From the NCBI RefSeq assembly GCF_028596025.1, contig NZ_CP117167.1:558001-622000 (forward strand): DNA of 64,000 nt. Direction: 5' to 3'. The DNA is from Mucilaginibacter jinjuensis. Lineage in GTDB: Bacteria; Bacteroidota; Bacteroidia; Sphingobacteriales; Sphingobacteriaceae. Positions 29,101-38,789 of this stretch are shown piece by piece. Below the pieces are notes generated by a model, which made no database searches, had not been told where the DNA came from, and worked only from the letters and a program-made list of their open reading frames with translations. Both the position numbers and the translations under genes were made by a program. The first letter of the stretch is position 1; the number at the start of each line of letters is the position of its first letter.

Positions 29101-32100
29101 TAACGGTACGCTGCAAAACCCACAAAGCCGCTGGGGTGGCATGTTCCGTAAAATTGAGACCAATGATTTTGAATCACTCAACGTAGCATATATTTCGTTT
29201 TGGGTGATGGACCCATTTATATACAAACCGCACTCTGCAGGTGGTGACCTGTATTTTAACCTTGGTAGTATCTCTGAAGATATTTTGCTGGATGGACGAA
29301 AGAGCTTAGAAAATGGCCTCCCGGTTAATGGCGACCTAAGCACCGTAGATGAAACCGTTTGGGGACGTGTACCACGTTTACAACCGGTAATTAATGCGTT
29401 TGATAATGACCCTAATTCGAGGGCTTTGCAAGATGTGGGTATAGATGGGATAAATGATGCCGACGAGCAGAAGAAATTCGCACCCTTTGTGCAGCAAATT
29501 AAAGGGACTTTAAGTCCAACCGCTGCAGCCGCTGTTGCGGCCGATCCATCGTCTGATGATTATGTGTATTACCGTGGCCCGCAGTTAGACCAAACCGGCG
29601 CGGGGATTTTGCAGCGTTATGCCAAGTATAACAATACTGAGGGTAACTCTAAAACGGCAGAGCAATCACAGGCTGCATTGGGTCTGGAAACCTCGGCCTC
29701 AACCTCACTGCCCGATGGCGAGGATATTAACCGGGATAACGACATGAGCCAGGCTGATGAATATTTCCAGTACAAGGTATCTATGCGCCCGCAGGATATG
29801 TTGGTAGGAAATAACTTTATAACCGATAAAATTACCTCGCAGGTAAAACTGGCTGATGGTACCACCCAGGGAGTTACCTGGTACCAGTTTCGTATCCCGC
29901 TTGCCAATTATACCTCTAAAACAGGTAATATTGAGGATTTTAAAGCCATCCGTTTTGTGCGGATGTTTATGACCAACTTTGCCGATACAGCCGTGCTGCG
30001 TTTTGCCAACCTGCAGTTTGAGCGTGGCGAGTGGCGTAACTTTAACGCCGAAAATAACCCTGCCAATGTAATTGCCGACCCTGCCCTGGTAAACCCGCCG
30101 CTTGATAATTCGACCCTGAATGTGAGCGATGTAAATATTGAAGAAAACGGTTCGCGTACGCCAATACCTTATGTAGTGCCGCCTGGTATTACCCGCCAGC
30201 GTGATTACAATAACCTGCGTACCAATACACAGCTAAATGAGCAGTCGCTATCGGTAACAGTTGCCAATCTGAAGGATGGTTACTCGAGGGCTGCATTTAA
30301 AATGTTTAATAACGATTTGCGGTCGTACAAAAACATTAACATGTTTATCCATGCCGAGGGTACCAACTTAAAGGATAATGATGTGAGCGCCTTTATACGT
30401 TTGGGTATTGATTATATAGATAATTACTACGAATACGAAATCCCGTTAAAGGTAACCTTGCCTAATACCAGCGACCCCAATGCGATATGGCCGGATGTAA
30501 ATAGCCTTAACCTGCAGCTTTCGCTCTTAACCAATGCTAAGCTTGCGCGTAACCATGCTTTACTAAATGGTAAGGCCTGGCCGCTTACGGTACCATATAC
30601 TTTGATTGACGGAGCCAATAAAATAACCATAAAAGGCCAGCCCGATTTAAGCCGCTTAACCACGGTAATGGTGGGCGTGCGCAACCCTTACAAAGGCAAT
30701 AATACGGCTGATGATGGTATGGATAAAAGCGCCATTGTTTGGTTTGATGAGTTGAGGTTAACCGATTTTGATAACAACGGGGGATGGGCAGCAACCGGAC
30801 ACCTGAACGCCAAGCTGGCCGACTTTGCTGATGTTACCATTGCGGGTAGTAAAAGCACCGTTGGTTTTGGTACAATAGATCAGGGTGTGAGCGACAGGAG
30901 CAGGAGCGACAACCAGGCTTATGATGTGGCCACCAATGTGGAGCTCGGTAAGTTTTTCCCGGATAAGAGCGGGATCCATATCCCGATGTTTGTAAACGTT
31001 TCGCAGCAAACCAGTATGCCGCAGTATGACCCTGCGCAGCCTGATATCTTGCTCAAAACATCGCTCAATGCGGCAACCACGCAACAAGAAAAAGATTCGA
31101 TTAAGAATGCTGCCGAGGATTATACGATACGGAAGAGTATCAACTTTACCAATATCCACAAGGCAAAAACTACCCCTACGGCGCCAAACCATGTGTGGGA
31201 TATAGAGAACTGGAACGCCACGTACTCCTACAGCGAATACGAGCACCACGACTTTACCACGCAAAGCGATCTGGAGAAAACGTACAGGGTAGCGCTGGCT
31301 TATAACTATACCAATCAGCCTAAATATTATTCGCCTTTTGATAAGATCATTAAGAATAACATGCTGGCGTTGTTCAGGGATATTAACTTTAGTATCCTGC
31401 CATCACGGTTAAACTTCAGTATCGATTTCAATCGGTTCTATTCGGAGAATACGCTGCGGAATAATGACCCGAACAACTATATCCCGATACCAACAACCTT
31501 TAACAAAAACTTCCTGATCACCCGGGTATATGGTATAGGCTGGAACCTGACCAAGAACCTGCAAATGGACATCGACGCAACCAACTTGTCGGTAGTGGAC
31601 GAGCCTGCAGGCCGTGTAAATGGACTAAAACGCGATACCCTTTGGGATAACCTGTTAAAGCTGGGGCGTACCACCAACTATAACCACACGTTAAACTTTA
31701 ACTATAACGTACCATTCAACAAAATACCGGGGCTTGATTTTATTAGCATGGTGGCACGTTACAGCACCCACTTTAACTGGCAAAGCCAGCCAGAGTTTGC
31801 TATAAACAGCACTGCGTATGATGTGGGTAACAGTATTCAGAACTCGCGCACCATACAGCTTAACCCAACTTTAAACCTGGTTACGCTGTACAATAAATTT
31901 GGTTTTGTCCGCAAATCAAACAACGGGCAGCAGGGTAAAGGCAGCGTTACCGTGGGCGATTTCTTTATCGGGGTATTAACAAGTATCAAAAACATCAGCG
32001 GTAACTATACACGTACACAGGGTACGTTTTTACCGGGTTATCTGCCAAATTCAAACTTTGCCGGGCAGGATTTTAGTTATAATGCACCGGGTATCGGCTT

Positions 32101-33310
32101 CCTGCTGGGCAGCCAGGCCGATTTACGCCCTAAAGCCATTGCCAATGGCTGGGTTTCAACAGATACTTTGCAGAATCAGTTATACGTAACCACGCTGAAC
32201 GAGGATATGCACTTCCGCAGTGTGATTGAACCGTTTAAAGACCTTCGTATAGAGCTTAGCGCCTTCAGAACGCAGGACCGTAACTATCAAAGTAATTTTA
32301 AATACGACCCGGTTAGCTCAAGCTTCCAAAACCAAAGCCCGATTACTTCGGGAGATTATAGTATCTCTTTCATGTCAATCGCATCGGCATTCTCCAAGGT
32401 TTCTGGCGTTGATAATACGTCGAAAACCTTCCAAAAAATGCTGGACGACCGGGCTGTTATTTCGCAACGACTGGGGCAATCCAATCCAAACTCCAAAGGC
32501 TCAACGGATGGTTATGCCGATGGTTACAGTGCTACCCAACAAAACGTATTGGTGCCGGCTTTCCTGGCAGCTTATGGTGGCAAAAAGGCGTCGAACGTAA
32601 GTTTGGGTGATTTCCCTACATTCCCGATACCTAACTGGCAGATTACCTATAACGGCTTAAGCCGGATACCATTCTTCCAGGAGTTTTTTGAGTCGCTGGA
32701 TTTGCGGCATGGTTACCGCTCTACCTATACCATCAACAGTTATAATACGCTGCTGCAGTATAAAGAAGAAAACGGCGCATCTTTTGCCCGCGATGCCAAT
32801 AACGATTTCCTGCCGTTCTACCAGTTTTCGCAGGTTACCATATTTGAGCAGTTTGTGCCTTTACTGGGGCTCGATATGCGGTTTAAGAATAACGTAACCA
32901 CCAATTTTGAATACCGGCAGAGCCGAACCCTGAGCCTGAGCTTACTTAACAGCCAGCTGGCGCAGCAGAACGAGAAGATCTGGGTGTTTGGCTTTGGTTA
33001 CCGTACCCGCAATTTCAGGTTTCCGTTTGGTTGGTTTAGCGGCTTTAAGCTTAATAACGATTTAAACTTTAAGCTGGATGTGGCAGTACGGGATAACATG
33101 ACCCTGATATACCGTGCCGATATTGTAAGCGCCGAAATATCTTCGGGAGCGAAAAACATCACCTACAGGCCATCTATCGATTATGCCATTAACCAGCGGT
33201 TTAACATGAGTATTTTCTACGATAGTAACATTACCAAACCGTATACTTCACAATCGTTTAATACGGCATTTACTAATTTTGGTATCAACCTTAAATTGTT
33301 ACTTCAATAA
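26198..33310 (+). CDS. sprA: Type IX secretion translocon / gliding protein SprA
   Basis: A 2370-residue outer-membrane protein; in Flavobacterium SprA forms the very large barrel through which type IX cargo leaves the cell and is needed for gliding. The length matches the family. A signal peptide is visible (hydrophobic residues about 6-27, ending FAQ). The N-terminal blocks EPDPPGLVRTVTYD and GSAEMIFAGQVNSN and the C-terminal strand-rich ending (TNFGINLKLLLQ) fit. The start is a TTG at 26198; no earlier start is open. It is preceded by ruvA and followed by a terminator. No obvious type IX cargo is in the window. Confidence 0.95.
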   Translation: MIKNLTLKVVVLFVLIAAFGGTSYTFAQQTQPVIPKDSTKRQPQPAIAPTRRNDSVTVQQSLYPLGTRNSRMLQGVLEPDPPGLVRTVTYDPASNMYILTEKVGNMYYRAPQYLNFTQYLALMQQQNQRQYFQQLSDNYAYASQQPGFIPQMNIHNQTFEQIFGSSVIDIRPQGSAEMIFAGQVNSNNNPLYNTKQRSVFNFNFDQKIQMNVTGNIGDKLKITTNYNTDAQFQFDNQIKIDYTGHPDEIIQKIELGTVSMPLNTTLITGTQALFGLKTKLKFGKLDVTSIFSQQRSQTKTITITNGAQQGTFRLTPADYEANKHYFLAQFFRDNYNKALANIPIISSNVNITKIEVWTTNRTSTTTDSRDIMAFLDLGENKPYNTALISGAGGTGLPAGFTSNNFPQQSNNLLQRINALPGNPRYTSSSAIAQFFQPSGSTDNYAKLTYARKLTDKEYTLHPQLGYISLNYPLNNDEVLAVAYRYTYNGVEYQVGEFSTDVPVDPVNPKTLYVKLLKNTLLKTNLPTWKLMMKNIYSLGAYQISPSNFKMQITRLDESSGIEKPIMDEGTKTKSKLWIQLTDLDNLNAQNDKQPDGYFDFLEGITIDSQNGRVMFPVVEPFGSDLAKQFAPGETDLIKRYTYQPIYDSTKTIAQQLFPNLNRYIIKGTYSSQGGSEYQLNALNIPQGSVVVTAGSLKLTEGTDFSVDYNSGRIRIINQALLSSGQPINVTIENNELFGVQQKSLYGTRLDYKMNNNLSLGGTLMHLTEQPITQKEIVGQESISNTIWGLDANYSSQSRLLTRLVNKIPGISTKAPSSIAFNGEFAQLLPGNPSALNFAGSKKGTSYLDDFENSTSVIDIKSATAWQISGTPQMFKEAQNFNDLSYGYNRARLAFYNIDPIFYTNTSTVLTGNTRAELSNHYVREVLETEVFPYKQSVTGQPLILPTLDVAFYPTIRGPYNYSTTGVNSNGTLQNPQSRWGGMFRKIETNDFESLNVAYISFWVMDPFIYKPHSAGGDLYFNLGSISEDILLDGRKSLENGLPVNGDLSTVDETVWGRVPRLQPVINAFDNDPNSRALQDVGIDGINDADEQKKFAPFVQQIKGTLSPTAAAAVAADPSSDDYVYYRGPQLDQTGAGILQRYAKYNNTEGNSKTAEQSQAALGLETSASTSLPDGEDINRDNDMSQADEYFQYKVSMRPQDMLVGNNFITDKITSQVKLADGTTQGVTWYQFRIPLANYTSKTGNIEDFKAIRFVRMFMTNFADTAVLRFANLQFERGEWRNFNAENNPANVIADPALVNPPLDNSTLNVSDVNIEENGSRTPIPYVVPPGITRQRDYNNLRTNTQLNEQSLSVTVANLKDGYSRAAFKMFNNDLRSYKNINMFIHAEGTNLKDNDVSAFIRLGIDYIDNYYEYEIPLKVTLPNTSDPNAIWPDVNSLNLQLSLLTNAKLARNHALLNGKAWPLTVPYTLIDGANKITIKGQPDLSRLTTVMVGVRNPYKGNNTADDGMDKSAIVWFDELRLTDFDNNGGWAATGHLNAKLADFADVTIAGSKSTVGFGTIDQGVSDRSRSDNQAYDVATNVELGKFFPDKSGIHIPMFVNVSQQTSMPQYDPAQPDILLKTSLNAATTQQEKDSIKNAAEDYTIRKSINFTNIHKAKTTPTAPNHVWDIENWNATYSYSEYEHHDFTTQSDLEKTYRVALAYNYTNQPKYYSPFDKIIKNNMLALFRDINFSILPSRLNFSIDFNRFYSENTLRNNDPNNYIPIPTTFNKNFLITRVYGIGWNLTKNLQMDIDATNLSVVDEPAGRVNGLKRDTLWDNLLKLGRTTNYNHTLNFNYNVPFNKIPGLDFISMVARYSTHFNWQSQPEFAINSTAYDVGNSIQNSRTIQLNPTLNLVTLYNKFGFVRKSNNGQQGKGSVTVGDFFIGVLTSIKNISGNYTRTQGTFLPGYLPNSNFAGQDFSYNAPGIGFLLGSQADLRPKAIANGWVSTDTLQNQLYVTTLNEDMHFRSVIEPFKDLRIELSAFRTQDRNYQSNFKYDPVSSSFQNQSPITSGDYSISFMSIASAFSKVSGVDNTSKTFQKMLDDRAVISQRLGQSNPNSKGSTDGYADGYSATQQNVLVPAFLAAYGGKKASNVSLGDFPTFPIPNWQITYNGLSRIPFFQEFFESLDLRHGYRSTYTINSYNTLLQYKEENGASFARDANNDFLPFYQFSQVTIFEQFVPLLGLDMRFKNNVTTNFEYRQSRTLSLSLLNSQLAQQNEKIWVFGFGYRTRNFRFPFGWFSGFKLNNDLNFKLDVAVRDNMTLIYRADIVSAEISSGAKNITYRPSIDYAINQRFNMSIFYDSNITKPYTSQSFNTAFTNFGINLKLLLQ

Positions 33311-33342
33311 AAAAAGCACCGCTGGTATAGCGATGCTTTCTA
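33308..33342. terminator. Bidirectional terminator between sprA and the first GIN-domain gene
   Basis: An A-run then AAAGCACCGCT...AGCGATGCTTT (7 plus 4 bp stem with one mismatch). It separates convergent genes. A nearly identical hairpin follows the paralogous gene at 34251. Confidence 0.75.
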
Positions 33343-33363
33343 CATAAAACAGTATTTAATTTC

Positions 33364-34083
33364 TTACATTTTTTGCACGTTACCAGGGCCAACTTTATGC
33401 TTGGTAACTACAGCATTACCGGTATAATAAACATTACCGGTACCTACTAAAGTTGCGGTAAGTTCTTTATCGGCTTTAATGTACACATCGCCCGAGCCAC
33501 TTACCGTAATACCGGCTTTCTGCGTGCTGAACTCTTTGGCTTTAATTTGACCAGAGCCGCTGATAAAAGCAGTAACAGAAGCAGAAGTTCCGGCAATTTC
33601 GATACTGCCAGAGCCGCTTACTTTAGCGGTTAATTCGCCACTTACTTTGGCTGTTGGCACATTAATACTGCCAGAACCGCTTAAGCTCACTTTAAAATCG
33701 CTGGCGGTTACGTTGCCTTCAACAGACGTATTGCCCGAACCGGTATTGGTTACGGTTGAAAGGGTACGCACGTAAACAGTAACCTCGGCAGTTTTAGGAT
33801 GATATTCTTCGTGCTTAAGGCTGAAAGATGGCCTTTTAAAACGCACATTCAGGGTGCCGCCGTCAACAACGGTTTCTACTTTATCGATATATTCTTTGTC
33901 GATGTTAAGTTTAGCGCCTTCTTTATCGCCCAAAATTACTTTTACTTTAAAGGGGCCTGATACTGATACACTGCTGTAGCCTGATACATCGCGGGTTTGT
34001 TGAGCGGTATCCTGGGCGGTGGCTTTTAATGTTGTGGTTATTGCTAAAGCGACAGCAAATAAACTAAGGGTAAGTTTTTTCAT
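33364..34083 (-). CDS. Head GIN domain-containing (DUF2807) protein, paralogue A
   Basis: A 239-residue secreted protein. The start is set at the ATG that begins MKKLTLSLFAVALA, giving a normal signal peptide; longer starts lack sense. The mature part is a repeating beta solenoid with GSGSI/GSGNV turns (VSGSGSIEIAG, ISGSGQIKAKE), the mark of the DUF2807 putative auto-transporter adhesin head. The function in Bacteroidota is unproven; surface adhesion or export is usually proposed. It is a tandem duplicate of the gene at 34304. Confidence 0.9.
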   Translation of the reverse strand: MKKLTLSLFAVALAITTTLKATAQDTAQQTRDVSGYSSVSVSGPFKVKVILGDKEGAKLNIDKEYIDKVETVVDGGTLNVRFKRPSFSLKHEEYHPKTAEVTVYVRTLSTVTNTGSGNTSVEGNVTASDFKVSLSGSGSINVPTAKVSGELTAKVSGSGSIEIAGTSASVTAFISGSGQIKAKEFSTQKAGITVSGSGDVYIKADKELTATLVGTGNVYYTGNAVVTKHKVGPGNVQKM

Positions 34084-34250
34084 AAATTGATATTGCATAT
34101 TTAAAACGGACAAAAATGTCTAAACATTTTATCAGACGCGCAATTTTTCTTTCGATTTGAAATTGCAGCGACATAACTATCTCTAAGCAACAGTTGCCTG
34201 CTTGTTTGGTTTGCCTACTTAAACGGTATCAACCGCAAACTATTGCCATA

Positions 34251-34281
34251 AAAAAAGCACCGCCGGTAACAGCGATGCTTC
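34251..34281. terminator. Terminator after GIN-domain paralogue B
   Basis: An A-run then AAGCACCGCCGG...CAGCGATGCTT. It closely resembles the hairpin at 33308-33342, so gene and terminator were duplicated together. Confidence 0.7.
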
Positions 34282-34303
34282 AGTATATATTGGATTGTTA
34301 AGT

Positions 34304-35020
34304 TTAGTCCATTTTTTGAACCGAGCCCGAACCTACTTTATGGGTAGTGGCTTGCGCATTGCCGGCATAGAAAACATTGCCCGAACCTACCAAATTAGCG
34401 GTTAATTGCTTATCAGCCTTTAAATAAACATTGCCAGAGCCACTGATGGTAACGGTAGCATCACCAGTGCTAAAACCTTTGGCTTTAATTTCGCCCGATC
34501 CGCTGATCTGCGCATTTACAGAAGCAGAACTGCCACCAATATTGATACTGCCCGAACCGCTAAGGCGTGCCGTAAATTCATTACTTACTTTTATAGAAGG
34601 TGCGTTAATTTCGCCTGAGCCGCTTAAAACAGCCTTAAAATCATTGGCAGTAATTGCGCCATCAACAGTGATAGAACCCGAGCCGCTGTTTACCAATGAT
34701 GAAAGTGACTTGGCAGTAACAGTAACATCGGCATTTTGCAGGTTATAGCCCTGGTTCCAGCCTCCGTTTGATTTTTTGAAGCGGATAGCCAGGTTGCCGT
34801 TTTCAACCACGGTTTCAACCTTGTCAATATATTCGGCGTCGATATTCAGTTTAACACTTTCTGTGTTCCCCATAATGATATGTACCCTGAACGGGCCTGC
34901 TGATGAAACACCGGTAAAGCCGGATACATTGCGGGTTTGCTCAGACACTGCCTGTGCCGATACTTTTAAGGTGCTTGCCATTAATAGTACGGCAAATAAA
35001 CCAAGGGCAAATTTTTTCAT
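34304..35020 (-). CDS. Head GIN domain-containing (DUF2807) protein, paralogue B
   Basis: A 238-residue protein, clearly homologous to the gene at 33364 along its whole length (shared TRNVSGFTGVSSAGPFRV-like opening, YIDKVETVV, and the final HKVGSGSVQKM). Signal peptide at the N-terminus, then a Gly/Ser-turn beta solenoid (LSGSGEINAPS, ISGSGNVYLKA). Each copy has its own terminator, so the two are probably transcribed separately. Confidence 0.9.
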   Translation of the reverse strand: MKKFALGLFAVLLMASTLKVSAQAVSEQTRNVSGFTGVSSAGPFRVHIIMGNTESVKLNIDAEYIDKVETVVENGNLAIRFKKSNGGWNQGYNLQNADVTVTAKSLSSLVNSGSGSITVDGAITANDFKAVLSGSGEINAPSIKVSNEFTARLSGSGSINIGGSSASVNAQISGSGEIKAKGFSTGDATVTISGSGNVYLKADKQLTANLVGSGNVFYAGNAQATTHKVGSGSVQKMD

Positions 35021-35111
35021 AATTCAATGTTTTTAAATAAGACGGTTGAATTTTTTAAACGTTGCACAAAAGTTGATTTTTTTATGTGGAAATGAAAGGA
35101 TTGTAAGATTG

Positions 35112-36947
35112 TTACTTACCTTCCAAGTCCTTATTCTTCAAAGAAGCTTTATACGCTTTCATCCGGCGTCTTTGCTCCCTTTTTTCTATGCGGATCTGTT
35201 TTTTCTGCTTACGCTCAATCACGTTTTGTTTATGCTCTTCGAGGCGGTCTTTAACACTTTGCTGTGATGCGGCATCTAACCCGAAACTTGGCTTAATACC
35301 TGCCAATAAAGTATGCCATACGGTTTTAAAGAAAGGATAATCGATAGGCCGTTGAAAAGTAACTGGGATAGAACGTGGTGGAGTGTCGCTATTGTCGGGG
35401 TTGTTGTGTTTAATGATGAGTGCGTTGGCGAAGAACGAAGCAATGGTCATGTGCTTCATTTTAAGTTTAGTGGTATCAGCCTTTAATAATTGCACCTTCA
35501 GGTTGTTGTAAAGTAAGGTAACATTGCCGGTTGCTACCTCGCTGTTGCCCTGCATGTCAAATTCTAAACTATTAAGTCGCCCTGATGTAATAGCAACCGA
35601 AGCCAACGCTTTAGATGCGGGGTTAACTGCAGGCAAACTCATGGCACCAAGGCGGCCTTTATAACTGTAGGCGTGCCGTTTATCGGTAAGGTTAAAAATA
35701 AAATCAACGTTTAAATTACCCCGGTTCATAAACTGGGTGTTGAGGTTTATTTTGCAGAAATGGTTTTTGGTTAACGCAGCAGAATCGTTGGTTACATTAT
35801 AAAAATAGCCCCTCGTTCTGTCGAATCGAACAATACCTGCCTGTTTGGTTTTGCTGTTATATTCTTCATAGCTGGCATCGATACTGCGCAGGCTAATGGT
35901 ATCAATTTTTAAATTGGGTAAACGGAAAATAGCCACATTGGGGAAGTTACGGATCTTATTAACCGTGTCGGCTTTAGGGTTTTTACGCGGGTTGCCAAAT
36001 ATGTTGATCGAACCATTAGTCAGTATCAAATTCGAACCGCTGATGGTGTGGTATTTATTATAAACCTCAAAATCGAAGTTATTAAGCTGCAATGAATCCA
36101 GGTGCGATACAAATCGGTCTTTATAGGTATGCTCAAAAAACTCTTCGGGCGGGCGGGTTGCAATCAGTGAGCAATCGTAAGCGTTTAATTGCGATGTACG
36201 GGTAGAAAAAGTAACCTGTTTGGCCTTATACTTATAAAGCCCGTTGGCCGATTGCCCGCTGTAATTATTGAGCTCGGCATTCATCTCACGGCAATATAAA
36301 AAGCGGCTCTTATCAAATTGTGTGGCCGAATCTATCAGCAGGTCAATCGCACTTAAATTAAGGTCTTGTAATTCAGAAACAGCCACTTTTGCCCCTTTAT
36401 GGTTTTCGTACCGCAGTTTCACATCGTTTAAAATTACTTTACCGATGTGAATCATTTTGAGTGATTTCGAGATTTGCTGGTAAAGTGTACGCTTGTCTTT
36501 AACCACAGTGTCTTTAGCATGGTTTAATTGGTACGATACCTTTAGCATGGGTGCGCTTAGCACAATTTCGCCAATATCAAGCTTGTGATTAAAATAGAGT
36601 TTAAAAGGATGGATGTGTTTTAACACCAGTTTTTTTACATGCAGTTCGTATAGGTTATTAGGGGCGAGGTGTGCTTTTTTGAGTGCGTTGTATATGCTGG
36701 TATCAGGTTTCAGAGTAATGTTGTGGATCACAATGCGGCCTTCCAGAACATGTAGCTGCGCATCATCAAAATTGGCCTGGTACAGGTTATCGGTACTGTT
36801 GGCAACGGTGCTTTTCAATTTATCAGCCAGTATGGGCGACCAGTAATTATTAACCAGCATGGCGGCTATCAAAACCAGAATTGTAATGACGAGTAGTGAG
36901 AAAAATAATACTCTATGCCAGGTGCATTTTAAAAACTTTAACGTCAT
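35112..36947 (-). CDS. Large membrane-anchored protein of unknown function (AsmA-like?)
   Basis: A 611-residue protein with one N-terminal membrane helix (about 13-33), a long beta-rich periplasmic region, and a very basic, Lys/Arg-rich C-terminal tail (about 570-611). The early stretch LHVLEGRIVIHNITLKPD resembles the opening of AsmA/DUF748-type proteins that bridge the periplasm for lipid transport, but this is inference from layout. No enzyme motif is visible. It is transcribed alone, divergent from miaB. Confidence 0.7.
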   Translation of the reverse strand: MTLKFLKCTWHRVLFFSLLVITILVLIAAMLVNNYWSPILADKLKSTVANSTDNLYQANFDDAQLHVLEGRIVIHNITLKPDTSIYNALKKAHLAPNNLYELHVKKLVLKHIHPFKLYFNHKLDIGEIVLSAPMLKVSYQLNHAKDTVVKDKRTLYQQISKSLKMIHIGKVILNDVKLRYENHKGAKVAVSELQDLNLSAIDLLIDSATQFDKSRFLYCREMNAELNNYSGQSANGLYKYKAKQVTFSTRTSQLNAYDCSLIATRPPEEFFEHTYKDRFVSHLDSLQLNNFDFEVYNKYHTISGSNLILTNGSINIFGNPRKNPKADTVNKIRNFPNVAIFRLPNLKIDTISLRSIDASYEEYNSKTKQAGIVRFDRTRGYFYNVTNDSAALTKNHFCKINLNTQFMNRGNLNVDFIFNLTDKRHAYSYKGRLGAMSLPAVNPASKALASVAITSGRLNSLEFDMQGNSEVATGNVTLLYNNLKVQLLKADTTKLKMKHMTIASFFANALIIKHNNPDNSDTPPRSIPVTFQRPIDYPFFKTVWHTLLAGIKPSFGLDAASQQSVKDRLEEHKQNVIERKQKKQIRIEKREQRRRMKAYKASLKNKDLEGK

Positions 36948-37271
36948 TCAATTATCAGGGGTTATGCTTCAGTAGCCTTGTTGGGCGGTTGTTTTTGCTG
37001 TTTGTTGGTTGCTTCGCGAGGTTGTTGCCGCGCCTTTTTAAACTTATGAATTTATCTGCAAATATTTAATACCCATCGTAGGTATTATTAATACAGCATT
37101 ACCTTCTTATTAACGTACAGTAAGCTATAAAAGATACATCTGCTATCATATAGCTGTGAAAGTCAACTGTTGTATAACACTATAATCATGGTTTTGTTAA
37201 AAGCTGCCAAACTGTCATTGCGTATTTGTTTTTTATGTATTTTTGCAAACATTTTTAATTGAATAATACTG
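36948..37271. other. Divergent intergenic region upstream of miaB
   Basis: This 324-base region has no gene. It holds the miaB promoter (37218-37245) and a small inverted repeat, TAATACC (37067-37073) with GGTATTA (37081-37087), that might be an operator. Nothing else stands out. Confidence 0.5.
37218..37245 (+). promoter_or_regulatory. Promoter of the miaB cluster
   Basis: TTG (37218-37220), 17-base spacer, TATTTTTG (37238-37245): the best match to the Bacteroidota -33/-7 pattern in the window, 26 bases before the ATG. Confidence 0.7.
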
Positions 37272-38705
37272 ATGATGGATTTGGTACTTCCGGATAAAGC
37301 ACATGACGAGAGCAGACAGGGCGAAGCTTTAATGCTGGAAACTAAGGCTGATAAAAACGGACGTAAGCTATATATTGAGAGTTATGGCTGCGCCATGAAT
37401 TTCTCTGACAGCGAGATTGTTGCATCTATTTTGCTGGACAAGGGTTTCGAAACCACTAACGATTTTACAATTGCCGATGCAATTTTTATTAATACCTGCT
37501 CTATCCGCGAGAATGCAGAAGTGCGCGTTCGTAACCGCCTGAAAGAGTTTAAGGTTGCCAAGCAACGTAACCCGGGTATGGTGGTAGGTGTGCTGGGCTG
37601 CATGGCCGAACGCCTGAAATCGAAATTTCTGGAAGAAGAAAAACTGGTTGATTTGGTAGTAGGCCCCGATGCTTACCGCGATTTACCCAACCTGATAGAG
37701 CAGGCCGATGGTGGCCAGCGTTCGGTTAACGTACTGCTATCGCGCGAGGAAACTTATGCTGATATTAACCCGGTACGTTTAAATACTAATGGTATCAACG
37801 CATTCGTATCCATTATGCGTGGCTGCGATAACATGTGCTCATTCTGCGTGGTGCCATTTACCCGCGGCCGCGAGCGGAGCCGCGATGCCATATCCATAGT
37901 AAAAGAATGTACCGATTTGTTTAACGAAGGCTACCGCGAGGTTACTTTGTTAGGGCAAAATGTAGATTCATACAAATGGAAACCAAACGCAGAGAACGAG
38001 GAGACTGTTGCGGAAACTGTGAACTTCGCCAACCTTCTCGAAATGGTAGCTCAAATTAATCCCGATCTGCGGGTTAGGTTTTCTACCTCGCATCCTAAAG
38101 ATATTACCGACGAGGTGTTATATACCATGAAAAAATATGATAACATCTGCAAGTATATTCACCTGCCGGTACAATCGGGCAATACCCGTGTACTGGATAT
38201 CATGAACCGTACTTATACCCGCGAATGGTATATGAATAGGATTGATGCTATCAGAAATATTTTACCAGGCTGTGCCGTATCAACCGATGTAATAACCGGT
38301 TTTTGCACCGAGACTGAAGAGGAACATGCCGAAACGTTAAGCATGATGGATTATGTGAAGTATGATTTCGCTTATATGTTTATGTACTCTGAGCGCCCCG
38401 GTACTTTAGCCGCCAAACGTTATGCCGATGATATCCCCGAGGATGTTAAAGCACGCCGCCTGAACGAAGTAATTGCCAAACAACGCGAGCATGCGCATTT
38501 ACGTTTGCTTGAAAAAATTGGCAAAGTACAAAAAGTATTGATCGAAGGCTATTCAAAAAAATCAGCCAACGACTACTGCGGACGAAGTGATGAAAACTCG
38601 ATGGTGATTTTCCCGGTAGACGAACGCTACAAACCGGGCCAATACGTAAATGTGCTTGCTGAAAAGTGCACAACAGCAACGCTGATAGGAGTAATAGTTG
38701 ATTAA
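37272..38705 (+). CDS. miaB: tRNA-2-methylthio-N6-dimethylallyladenosine synthase
   Basis: Radical-SAM methylthiotransferase that adds the 2-methylthio group to i6A37 in tRNAs reading UNN codons. 477 residues: N-terminal UPF0004 domain with three cluster cysteines ([36 protein letters not shown]), the SAM-binding radical motif [20 protein letters not shown], and a C-terminal TRAM domain. It heads a conserved-looking cluster with the activator gene 84 bases downstream. ATG at 37272 is used; the next codon but one could also start. Confidence 0.96.
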   Translation: MMDLVLPDKAHDESRQGEALMLETKADKNGRKLYIESYGCAMNFSDSEIVASILLDKGFETTNDFTIADAIFINTCSIRENAEVRVRNRLKEFKVAKQRNPGMVVGVLGCMAERLKSKFLEEEKLVDLVVGPDAYRDLPNLIEQADGGQRSVNVLLSREETYADINPVRLNTNGINAFVSIMRGCDNMCSFCVVPFTRGRERSRDAISIVKECTDLFNEGYREVTLLGQNVDSYKWKPNAENEETVAETVNFANLLEMVAQINPDLRVRFSTSHPKDITDEVLYTMKKYDNICKYIHLPVQSGNTRVLDIMNRTYTREWYMNRIDAIRNILPGCAVSTDVITGFCTETEEEHAETLSMMDYVKYDFAYMFMYSERPGTLAAKRYADDIPEDVKARRLNEVIAKQREHAHLRLLEKIGKVQKVLIEGYSKKSANDYCGRSDENSMVIFPVDERYKPGQYVNVLAEKCTTATLIGVIVD

Positions 38706-38789
38706 GTTAGATTAGGTTGCTTGAGTTGATAAGTTCTACAAGTAACTTACTCACTACTCACTAAATCAACCACTTACTAATTCCAAAAA
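38706..38789. repeat. Degenerate short-repeat spacer between miaB and the activator gene
   Basis: Low-complexity permuted units (TTAGATTAGGTTGCTTGAG and the near-complementary ACTTACTCACTACTCACTAA) that could fold into an imperfect hairpin. Similar in style to the other degenerate repeats in the window, but different in sequence. Confidence 0.45.

Noticed and set aside
34431..35036. Plus-strand open frames opposite the GIN-domain gene
   Set aside because: They mirror the repetitive Gly/Ser codons of the real minus-strand gene and show no independent features.
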